A stretch of DNA of 5,692 nucleotides from Bacillota bacterium (GTDB taxonomy: Bacteria; Bacillota; Clostridia; Lachnospirales; Lachnospiraceae), in assembly GCA_022717655.1 (NCBI GenBank), contig JAIIAN010000184.1, forward strand, positions 1 to 5,692, read 5' to 3'. The position numbers were made by a program, and so were the translations under genes. This document shows positions 1 through 5,692 of this stretch, in pieces (within the stretch, counting starts at the first letter, position 1; each line of letters begins with the position of its first letter). The notes beneath the pieces are model-generated. The model was not told where the DNA came from. It saw only the letters and a list, made by a program, of their open reading frames with translations, and did no database searches.

Positions 1-903
1 GTCGATATGATTCCGGCGAATCTTTTACTTGGTGAAAAATGTGTGCTGGCAGATTATGAATGGGTCTTTTTCTTTGAAATTCCATTAGAGTTTATCTATG
101 CGAGAAGCGTTTTTTTGCAGGAAGCGGTTTGTAACCTGGATAAAAAGCAGTTAGAAGAATTGTATGCAATTGGTCGTGTAGATATGGAAGAGGTTCCGGT
201 TTATTATCAGATGGAAGTGAATTTTCAGGAATATGTGGCTGGAAAAGGCGAAAAATACGCACTGTCTCATCTATATCAGAAAATGCACTGTAAATCTTAT
301 CCGGTCAGTGAATGGGACTATAAGAGCCAGTTCTTTTCTATCTGCATTGAGGGATTTGCAGGAGATAAATGGGAAGAAATCAGTTATGAAGAAACCATTC
401 ATTCGGAAATTCAAAAGAACATTAAGTTAGATGAACAAAAAAAATATACCAGACTTCGAATAAAACCAGTAGGTTCAAAAAGTATTATTAAAATAAAAAA
501 ACTGGTTGGAAAAAAAGAAAAACAGGAAGTAGACTTGAAGTTCTCTCATAATGCTAAACTCGTGATTATTGATGATTATTATTTCTTAGAACCACCGGTG
601 CTTGAAATTGCACTTGATGGATGTGAGGAGGTAGAATTCGATTATTTTATCTATCGCAAAAATGATGGTGTCATTGACCAGATAGTGACATTCATTCAAA
701 ACGAGAAAGCATTAAAAGATGAGGTACAGATGCTGACCGAAAAAAGTGCTGCACAGGAAAAACGGATAGGAGAGCTTGGAAAAGAAGTAAATGTGTTACA
801 GGCAACCGTAGAGTATCAGGCAGAAAAAATCCGACAGCTTGAAAATTTAAAAGTCTATAAGATGTATCAAAAAGTACGTAAAATAGTGAAAAGGGGTAAT
901 TGA
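1..903 (+). CDS. Unrecognised protein, 3' part only: beta-rich region, coiled coil and basic tail (polysaccharide locus)
   Basis: The reading frame is open from the first base (GTC GAT ATG) to TGA at 901-903. The ATG at 7 has no room for a ribosome binding site, so I treat it as internal and the gene as cut by the window edge. Numbering residues from that ATG, about 1-130 form a mixed region rich in aromatic and acidic residues (for example EWVFFFEIPLEFIYAR) that I do not recognise. About 145-225 are alternating hydrophobic and charged, beta-sandwich-like, beginning near TRLRIKPVG. About 230-283 (nt 694-855) form a clear coiled coil with heptad-spaced Leu/Val/Ile, followed by a basic tail, KVYKMYQKVRKIVKRGN. 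A beta-rich module followed by a coiled coil is common at the C-terminus of methyltransferases and glycosyltransferases in surface-polysaccharide loci, so this may be the tail of such an enzyme, but no catalytic motif is visible here. Only 3 bases separate it from the next gene, so it is co-transcribed. No signal peptide or membrane span is seen in the visible part. Confidence 0.8.
   Translation, partial: VDMIPANLLLGEKCVLADYEWVFFFEIPLEFIYARSVFLQEAVCNLDKKQLEELYAIGRVDMEEVPVYYQMEVNFQEYVAGKGEKYALSHLYQKMHCKSYPVSEWDYKSQFFSICIEGFAGDKWEEISYEETIHSEIQKNIKLDEQKKYTRLRIKPVGSKSIIKIKKLVGKKEKQEVDLKFSHNAKLVIIDDYYFLEPPVLEIALDGCEEVEFDYFIYRKNDGVIDQIVTFIQNEKALKDEVQMLTEKSAAQEKRIGELGKEVNVLQATVEYQAEKIRQLENLKVYKMYQKVRKIVKRGN
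891..896 (+). promoter_or_regulatory. Ribosome binding site for the GT2 gene
   Basis: AAGGGG lies inside the last codons of the upstream gene, 10 bases before the ATG at 907. The spacing is slightly long but acceptable. The site supports 907 as the start and implies translation linked to the gene before it. Confidence 0.55.
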
Positions 904-906
904 TGT

Positions 907-1878
907 ATGGACGTATCCATTGTAATTCCTACTAAGAATGCAGGTCCTTTATTTGAAAAAGTGCTGGATATGATATTTTCCCAGAAAACCATTTATGAAT
1001 ATGAGGTTATCTGTGTGGATTCCGGTTCAAAAGATCAGACACTTGAGGTAATTAAAAAATATCCGTGCAAATTATATCAGATTCCGGCATCAGAATTTGG
1101 ACATGGAAAAACCAGAAATTACGGGGCTTCTAAGGGAACAGGAACTTATATTGTATTTATTACACAGGATGCACTTCCTGCAACGGACACCTGGCTTCAG
1201 AATTTTATTGATGCCATGAAAAAAGACCCGGAAGTGGTGGGTGGATTTGGAATCCATTATCCTTATCCAGGCTGTAATTTTATAGATAAGAGAGATATTG
1301 AAGGATTATTTCAGGGATTTGGTTCTGATAATACGATTTTTTATATGGAAGATAAGGAACGCTATGAAAGAGAAGAAGGATATCGACATGTACTTGCTTT
1401 CTTCTCAGATAATAATTCCTGTGTCAGAAGAGATGTATTTGAACAGCATCCTTATGATGATGTTAATTTTGCAGAGGATCAGATTTGGGCGAGAAAGATG
1501 ATCGAGTTGGGTTATAAAAAAGTATACTGCCCGTTTGCACCGGTTTATCATTCTCACAACTTTAAATTAAGTACTTACTTTGCAAGATATTATGATGAAT
1601 ATAAAGGTCTCTATGAAATTCATCAGTATATGATGGCACAGCATTTTCGACAGCTCCCACGTCTCTGGGTGCGTCAGGTCAGAGGAGACTGTGCTTACAT
1701 CCGTCAACAGCCGATCGGAAAGAAAACAAAAATCAAATGGGCTATTTACTCCGCATTTCGTAATTTCGACCGTTTTGTCGGGGGGACACTTGGCGGAAAG
1801 TACCATACTTATTCGGAAGCAAAACAGAAATTTCTGGACAAACATATTTCACAGCAGTACAGACAAAGAAAGGCTTAA
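907..1878 (+). CDS. GT2 family glycosyltransferase, probable rhamnosyltransferase
   Basis: This 323-residue protein has a GT-A fold and probably transfers rhamnose from an activated nucleotide donor to a growing lipid-linked glycan at the cytoplasmic face. Seen in order: the N-terminal strand VSIVIPTKNAG (3-13); the nucleotide-binding strand VICVDSGSKDQT (34-45); FGHGKTRNYGAS (64-75), which is characteristic of bacterial rhamnosyltransferases of the RfbF/RgpB kind; FITQDALP (84-91), which sits where GT2 enzymes carry the metal-binding DXD; FSDNNSCVRR (166-175); and AEDQIW (189-194), whose E190-D191 is the likely catalytic-base region. Residues from about 230 to the end are rich in Arg, Lys and aromatics with no membrane span, so a peripheral membrane contact is likely. 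Length is normal for the family. It starts 3 bases after the previous stop. The rhamnose assignment rests on motif resemblance, and another deoxyhexose or hexose is possible. Confidence 0.9.
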   Translation: MDVSIVIPTKNAGPLFEKVLDMIFSQKTIYEYEVICVDSGSKDQTLEVIKKYPCKLYQIPASEFGHGKTRNYGASKGTGTYIVFITQDALPATDTWLQNFIDAMKKDPEVVGGFGIHYPYPGCNFIDKRDIEGLFQGFGSDNTIFYMEDKERYEREEGYRHVLAFFSDNNSCVRRDVFEQHPYDDVNFAEDQIWARKMIELGYKKVYCPFAPVYHSHNFKLSTYFARYYDEYKGLYEIHQYMMAQHFRQLPRLWVRQVRGDCAYIRQQPIGKKTKIKWAIYSAFRNFDRFVGGTLGGKYHTYSEAKQKFLDKHISQQYRQRKA

Positions 1879-1893
1879 CTGGTCTTAGGTGAG

Positions 1894-1899
1894 AAAGGA
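1894..1899 (+). promoter_or_regulatory. Ribosome binding site deciding the start of the WsaF-like gene
   Basis: AAAGGA ends 7 bases before the ATG at 1907. The in-frame GTG at 1889 lies upstream of this site and has no purine-rich sequence before it, so 1907 is the better start. Confidence 0.65.
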
Positions 1900-1906
1900 A
1901 AAAAGA

Positions 1907-3145
1907 ATGAGCGATAATGTAGTAGAAAGAGGAATGAGATATTTAAAGAATAATGGCGTGAAAGCAACATTAAAACGTATGAAAAACGGACCTGCACCGA
2001 TTCCGCCAAAGAACAATCTGCTTGGATTTTATAATTTTGTAGTCAATACAGAAGAAATTCCATTTGATAAAAAGGCGTATGAAGAGGCAAAGAAATCTGG
2101 AAAAATCACATTAAACTGGGTCATTCCGGAAATGAGTCCGGGTTCAGGCGGACATACCACAATTTTCCGTTTTGTATCAAATTTGGAAAAATTAGGTTTT
2201 CACAGCAAAATTTATCTGTATATGTCTCCGACATTTAAAGATAATGAGTCCATCCGCAGTTTCTTAAAACAGCATTTCCCACTGTTAGATGAGAGAGTAG
2301 AAGTTTACTGTGATGTATCTCAGATGGGATTTGCACACGGTACAGTTGCAACTGCATGGACCACTGCTTACTATGTCAGAAGATTTAATAATACCATTTC
2401 TAAGTTTTATTTTGTACAGGACTTTGAGCCGTATTTCTATGCACATGGTTCAGAATATGAGTTTGCAGAAAATACTTATAAAATGGGATTTCGTGGAATT
2501 ACTGCCGGTGACTGGTTAAAAGATGTAATGAGAAACGATTATGGCATGACTGCAGATAGTTTCTTATTCTCTTACGATGACAAGATTTACAAACCAAAAG
2601 AAAAAACAGATGACAAACCGAGAGTATTCTTCTATGCAAGACCGGTTACTCCAAGACGTGACTTTGAGCTTGGTATGCTGGCAATCAATGAATTATGGAA
2701 GAAAATGCCGGACTTAGAGGTTATTTTTGCAGGATGGGATGTCAGCAACTATGAAATTCCATTCCCACATCAGAATCTTGGAACTGTAACACCACAGGTA
2801 CTTGCAGATTCTTATGTAAAATGTGATATGTGTCTGATTATTTCAAACACAAACCTGTCCCTGCTGCCACTTGAAGTTATGGCTTGTAACTCTGTTGCAG
2901 TCTGCTCGAAAGGAGAAAACAGCACCTGGCTTGTCAATGAAGAAAATTCTATCTTAGTAGATTATGACCCGAATCAGATTGCAGATACAATGGAAGATTA
3001 CTTCAAACACCCGGAAAAATTAGCTTCAATCCGTAAAAAAGGTCTGGAATTTGCAAAAAATACTTCATGGGAAAGAGAAGCAGAAAAAGTAAAAGAGGCA
3101 ATTCTTAGAGGAATTCATGAAGATGAGCAGAAAATTCAAAAATAA
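1907..3145 (+). CDS. WsaF-like GT4 family rhamnosyltransferase
   Basis: A 412-residue GT-B fold glycosyltransferase resembling WsaF, the beta-1,2-rhamnosyltransferase of the Geobacillus stearothermophilus S-layer glycan. The likely role is adding rhamnose to the polysaccharide backbone in the cytoplasm. Seen: a basic N-terminal segment (about 8-27, containing RYLKNNG); the first Rossmann strand and glycine loop NWVIPEMSPGSGGHTTIFR (70-88), with the G79-S-G-G-H83 loop typical of the group; FVQDFEPYFYAHG (169-181); the C-terminal domain opening at VFFYARPVTPRRDFELG (240-256); FAGWDV in the donor domain; and SLLPLEVMAC (318-327), where E323 is the probable nucleotide-sugar-binding glutamate. Length fits the family. 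I prefer ATG 1907 over GTG 1889 because of the ribosome binding site; the longer form would be 418 residues. It begins 28 bases after the GT2 stop, and its 3' end overlaps the next gene by 29 bases. The exact sugar and linkage are inferred. Confidence 0.88.
   Translation: MSDNVVERGMRYLKNNGVKATLKRMKNGPAPIPPKNNLLGFYNFVVNTEEIPFDKKAYEEAKKSGKITLNWVIPEMSPGSGGHTTIFRFVSNLEKLGFHSKIYLYMSPTFKDNESIRSFLKQHFPLLDERVEVYCDVSQMGFAHGTVATAWTTAYYVRRFNNTISKFYFVQDFEPYFYAHGSEYEFAENTYKMGFRGITAGDWLKDVMRNDYGMTADSFLFSYDDKIYKPKEKTDDKPRVFFYARPVTPRRDFELGMLAINELWKKMPDLEVIFAGWDVSNYEIPFPHQNLGTVTPQVLADSYVKCDMCLIISNTNLSLLPLEVMACNSVAVCSKGENSTWLVNEENSILVDYDPNQIADTMEDYFKHPEKLASIRKKGLEFAKNTSWEREAEKVKEAILRGIHEDEQKIQK
3107..3112 (+). 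promoter_or_regulatory. Ribosome binding site for the membrane protein, inside the WsaF-like gene
   Basis: AGAGGA lies within the coding sequence of the upstream gene, 4 bases before ATG 3117 and 10 before the in-frame ATG 3123. Either start is possible. I use 3117, and the choice changes the protein by only two residues. Confidence 0.5.
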
Positions 3146-4583
3146 ACAGAAACTTGGACGGACAGTCTGCATGATTTTTGCCCTGCTTCTGGTATTTGGA
3201 ATTTATCTGGCATGGGCCTGCAGTCAGAGGCATAATTTTTCACCCGATGAAGGGATGCGTTCCCGAATCGTGCAGTATATCTATGAGCATGGAAAACTGC
3301 CGCACGGTGGAGACCCCGAGATAAGAGATGAAGATTGGGGAATTTCGTATGCGTTTAATCCGATTTTAAGTTACATGATTTCTGCATTGTTTATGAAGAT
3401 TACTTCATTTTTCACGACAGATGAGTGGGCACTGTTGATTTCTGCAAGAATGGTTAATGTTCTATTCGGAACAGCGTCAGCGTATTGTATTTTTAAAATC
3501 GGAGAAGCATTATTCAAAAAAGGAGAAAGGGTGATGTTCTTTTTCCTTTGTACCCTGCTTCCCGGTGCTGCAATTTTATATACTTATATCAATTGTGACG
3601 GACTTGCTTTATTTTCTTCATCCTTTATCATTTATATGTGGGTGAGGGCAATGAATGAGGGCTGGACAAAGAAGAACAGTATTTTGCTTGGAGTTGCATT
3701 ATCACTTTGTGCGCTTTCTTATTATGATGCTTATGGTTATGCACTGTGCAGTATTTTATTCTTTGTCGTTTCCTCTCTTGGATATGGGAAAAAGAAACCA
3801 GATTTTAAATTGATGTTCAAACGAGGACTGTTAATTACAGCAGTTGTGGCAGCGCTTGCCGGATGGTGGTTTGTAAGAAACTATATCATCTATGATGGGG
3901 ATTTTCTTGCAAGAAAAACCATGCATGAGTATGCTATCAAATATGCAAAGCCAAAGTTTAATCCGAAAAATATAACTACATTTAAAGAATATCCGGAGGC
4001 AAATATTTTATCCATGTTGAAATATCATTCGCCTGGTTTTAAATATCGCTGGGTAGGAATGGTAGTCTATGGAATCGTAGGAATTTTTGGATATAATCAG
4101 ATTTTTCTTGGGAAAAAGGTGTATTATCCTTATTTTGCGCTTATTCTTGTCGGACTGATATTTGTAATTTGGAAAGCAAGAGATATTTTCTATCTAAAAC
4201 GAGAGCAGGTCATGCTTGAGAAGAAAATCAATGAAGAAGAAACCGTAGAACAGGTATTAATCCGCCAGAAAGGAATTCGTCCACAGGGCTTGTTCCATCT
4301 GTGTCTGCTGCTTGGAATGGTGATTCCAAATATTTTGAATTTATATTATTCCTATACTTCAGATTATCAGCCACAGGGACGTTACAGCATGCCGATGTTA
4401 GTTCCGATGATGTATTTTGTAACGATGGGATATTCAAGAGTCGCAGACCGTTTTATCAAAAATCAAAAATTAAAACAGTTTTGTTATTATCTGGTTTCGG
4501 CGGGAATTATTTTTGTCGCACTGTTTTTATGGGTAAGGATTCTTTATCCTTTATATATTCGGAATTATAATGGTCTGCATTAA
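3117..4583 (+). CDS. Polytopic membrane protein, GT-C-like glycosyltransferase (DUF2142/GT39-like)
   Basis: A 488-residue integral membrane protein, probably with 10-13 spans. The first span is at about 16-35; others include about 78-98, 138-155, 160-176, 188-202, 207-222, 238-253, 310-352 (two), 392-410, 425-440 and 462-482. Just after span 1 comes SPDEGMR (42-48). An Asp-Glu pair there, in the first external loop, is where GT-C enzymes keep their catalytic acid. Further matches to DUF2142/GT39-type proteins are YINCDGLALF (157-166), WWFVRNYIIYDGD (250-262) and QGRYSMP (420-426). A charged, Glu/Lys-rich loop (about 354-385) is probably cytoplasmic. GT-C enzymes take sugars from polyprenyl-phosphate donors at the outer face, so a role in adding side groups to the exported chain is the best inference. 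A polymerase is an alternative. The gene overlaps the WsaF-like gene by 29 bases, so the two are probably translated in a coupled way. Confidence 0.8.
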   Translation: MKMSRKFKNKQKLGRTVCMIFALLLVFGIYLAWACSQRHNFSPDEGMRSRIVQYIYEHGKLPHGGDPEIRDEDWGISYAFNPILSYMISALFMKITSFFTTDEWALLISARMVNVLFGTASAYCIFKIGEALFKKGERVMFFFLCTLLPGAAILYTYINCDGLALFSSSFIIYMWVRAMNEGWTKKNSILLGVALSLCALSYYDAYGYALCSILFFVVSSLGYGKKKPDFKLMFKRGLLITAVVAALAGWWFVRNYIIYDGDFLARKTMHEYAIKYAKPKFNPKNITTFKEYPEANILSMLKYHSPGFKYRWVGMVVYGIVGIFGYNQIFLGKKVYYPYFALILVGLIFVIWKARDIFYLKREQVMLEKKINEEETVEQVLIRQKGIRPQGLFHLCLLLGMVIPNILNLYYSYTSDYQPQGRYSMPMLVPMMYFVTMGYSRVADRFIKNQKLKQFCYYLVSAGIIFVALFLWVRILYPLYIRNYNGLH

Positions 4584-4649
4584 TGTATTCCGGGAATTTT
4601 TCGCTAGACAGATTCTGGGGGTGCATCATTAATCATAAGGAGGAAGGAT
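4584..4649 (+). other. 66-base intergenic gap, the largest in the window
   Basis: The gap separates the membrane-protein gene from the last glycosyltransferase gene. I see no stem followed by a T-run that would make a terminator and no clear -35/-10 pair, so read-through is expected. Its only clear element is the ribosome binding site at its right end. Confidence 0.6.
4636..4643 (+). promoter_or_regulatory. Strong ribosome binding site for the final glycosyltransferase gene
   Basis: TAAGGAGG is a near-perfect anti-16S match ending 6 bases before ATG 4650. It is the strongest such site in the window and fixes the start of the last gene. Confidence 0.85.
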
Positions 4650-5692
4650 ATGCCAAATTGGAACAATCTTACATCAAAGGTGATTCAGACGATAGAAGCA
4701 GACGGAATTTTGGGGTTTGGAAAATGCGGTGGCAGATATTTAAAAAAACGGTTGGGAGCTTTAGCAAAAAAAGAGTCAGAACCGGTTTTTAAAGACGTGC
4801 TGTTTATTGATGGATGTGGAACGGTACTGCCACATCCGTCAAGATATCGGGTCAGCCATCAAAGAGAACAGCTGTTATCTTATGGAATTACATCAGACCA
4901 GGTGTACTTTGCGGATTTGGATTTGAGACAGATTGGCTGGTACAATGTGTTTGTATTTTTTCGCTGTCCCCTGAATGAGACAACAAGAAAATTTGTAGAA
5001 TTGGCGAAAACTTATCGAAAAACCGTCTTGTATGATATTGATGACCTGGTATTTGATACAAAGTATACCGATACCATTCCTTATGTAACTGCGCTTGAAA
5101 AAGAAGAAAGAGAAGCCTATGATGAGAATGTTCGGGCGTATGGACAGCTCCTTGACTTATGTCAGGGGGCTGTTACCACTACAGGGGAATTATCAGAGGC
5201 ATTAAAACTGCATGGAAAAGACGTCTGTATTAATCGAAATCGGGCTTCCGAAGAAATGATGCAGATTTCTGAAACCGCATTAAATCAAAAAACAGAGCAT
5301 GGAGAAGTCGTACGCTTAGGCTATTTTAGTGGAAGCATTACGCATAATCCGGATATTGAAATGCTGCTCCCGGTGCTCTTAACGTTAATGAGACAATATA
5401 AAAATCTGGAATTTGTCAGTGTGGGAGAACTGAAAATTCCGGAAGAGCTAAAAGAATTTGCAGACCGAATCAAGATTTATCCATTTACAGACTGGAAAAA
5501 TCTTCCGAAATTGATTTCCGATGTAGATATTAATCTGGCACCACTGGAAGATACGATTTTTAACCGTGCAAAATCAGAAAATAAATGGGTGGAAGCTTCT
5601 TTAGTGCAGGTGGTAACTGTGGCTTCTGACCTGGGAGCATTTCGAGATACGATTGAAAATCAAAAGACAGGATTTTTATGTAAGGATTTAAA
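4650..5692 (+). CDS. GT-B/GT4-type glycosyltransferase, 5' part only
   Basis: Open from ATG 4650 to the right edge without a stop: 347 complete codons plus two bases, so the C-terminus is missing. Seen in order: a short N-terminal segment with a basic stretch (GRYLKKRLGALAKK, about 28-41); VLFIDGC and then PHPSRYRVSHQREQL, an opening seen in glycosyltransferases of clostridial surface-glycan loci; VLYDIDDLVFD (126-136), the end of the first Rossmann-like domain with an acidic cluster; NRNRASEEM (195-203) near the domain junction; LGYFSGSITHNPDI (223-236), the first strand and loop of the donor-binding domain; and FNRAKSENKWVEAS (304-317), where E315 matches the second glutamate of the GT4 E-X7-E motif, followed by TVASDLGAF. 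The first glutamate position of that motif is Ala307. The enzyme is cytoplasmic with no membrane span. Donor and acceptor cannot be read from the sequence; rhamnose or hexose transfer fits the neighbours. The family call is firm, the sugar is not. Confidence 0.88.
   Translation, partial: MPNWNNLTSKVIQTIEADGILGFGKCGGRYLKKRLGALAKKESEPVFKDVLFIDGCGTVLPHPSRYRVSHQREQLLSYGITSDQVYFADLDLRQIGWYNVFVFFRCPLNETTRKFVELAKTYRKTVLYDIDDLVFDTKYTDTIPYVTALEKEEREAYDENVRAYGQLLDLCQGAVTTTGELSEALKLHGKDVCINRNRASEEMMQISETALNQKTEHGEVVRLGYFSGSITHNPDIEMLLPVLLTLMRQYKNLEFVSVGELKIPEELKEFADRIKIYPFTDWKNLPKLISDVDINLAPLEDTIFNRAKSENKWVEASLVQVVTVASDLGAFRDTIENQKTGFLCKDL

Noticed and set aside
7..9. ATG at the left edge as the true start of the first gene.
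   Set aside because: The frame is open to base 1, no ribosome binding site can be seen, and the sequence after it reads like the interior of a domain rather than an N-terminus.
1567..1845. 92-codon open frame on the - strand.
   Set aside because: It lies wholly within the GT2 gene, has no ribosome binding site or family resemblance, and is an antisense shadow.
1889..1906. Upstream GTG start for the WsaF-like gene, adding six residues.
   Set aside because: The ribosome binding site at 1894-1899 lies after the GTG and is well spaced for ATG 1907, while nothing suitable precedes the GTG.
4587..4601. ATTCC-G-GGAAT followed by TTTT, resembling a terminator.
   Set aside because: A 5-bp stem with a one-base loop cannot fold stably, so it is not a credible intrinsic terminator.
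4739..4745. T TTA AAA heptamer in the correct phase for -1 ribosomal slippage, followed by more A residues.
   Set aside because: A -1 shift would end after about 15 codons at 4792, I see no clear stimulatory stem downstream, and the zero frame encodes a normal glycosyltransferase. Chance is the simpler explanation.
4583..4792. A 69-codon + strand frame whose ATG overlaps the stop of the membrane-protein gene (TAATG), tempting as a translationally coupled small gene.
   Set aside because: It has no ribosome binding site of its own, no recognisable features, and two thirds of it overlaps the start of the glycosyltransferase gene at 4650, which has the strong site and clear family motifs.

Overview
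This window is one piece of a cell-surface polysaccharide locus, most likely rhamnose-containing, from a low-GC Gram-positive bacterium. The AT-rich, AGA/TTA/AAA-rich coding, the strong purine-rich Shine-Dalgarno sites and the overall look of the glycosyltransferases point to Clostridia, probably Lachnospiraceae. That placement is an impression from the protein sequences and was not tested by a search.

All five genes lie on the + strand, tightly packed, and read as one operon. (1) Nt 1-903 is the 3' part of a gene that enters from the left. It ends in a beta-rich stretch, a coiled coil and a basic tail, and I do not recognise its N-terminal part. (2) Nt 907-1878 is a GT2 (GT-A fold) glycosyltransferase with the FGHGKTRN hallmark of bacterial rhamnosyltransferases. 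(3) Nt 1907-3145 is a GT4 (GT-B fold) glycosyltransferase of the WsaF rhamnosyltransferase type. (4) Nt 3117-4583 overlaps gene 3 by 29 bases and encodes a polytopic GT-C-like membrane protein (DUF2142/GT39-like). (5) Nt 4650-5692 is the 5' part of a second GT-B/GT4-type glycosyltransferase that runs off the right edge with no stop codon.

A plausible working model is that the soluble or membrane-peripheral transferases (2, 3, 5) build a rhamnose-rich chain on a lipid carrier at the cytoplasmic face. Gene 4 would then modify or decorate the chain from a lipid-linked sugar at the outer face. The coiled-coil protein (1) may cap the chain, set its length or act as a scaffold. The families in this model are read from sequence; the order of action, the sugars and the role of gene 1 are inference.

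There is no gene-free stretch over 300 bases. I see no promoter, terminator, RNA gene, insertion sequence, CRISPR array or long repeat. The largest gap is 66 bases (4584-4649), and it holds little beyond a strong ribosome binding site. I did not find a convincing new type of system. The least explained object is gene 1.
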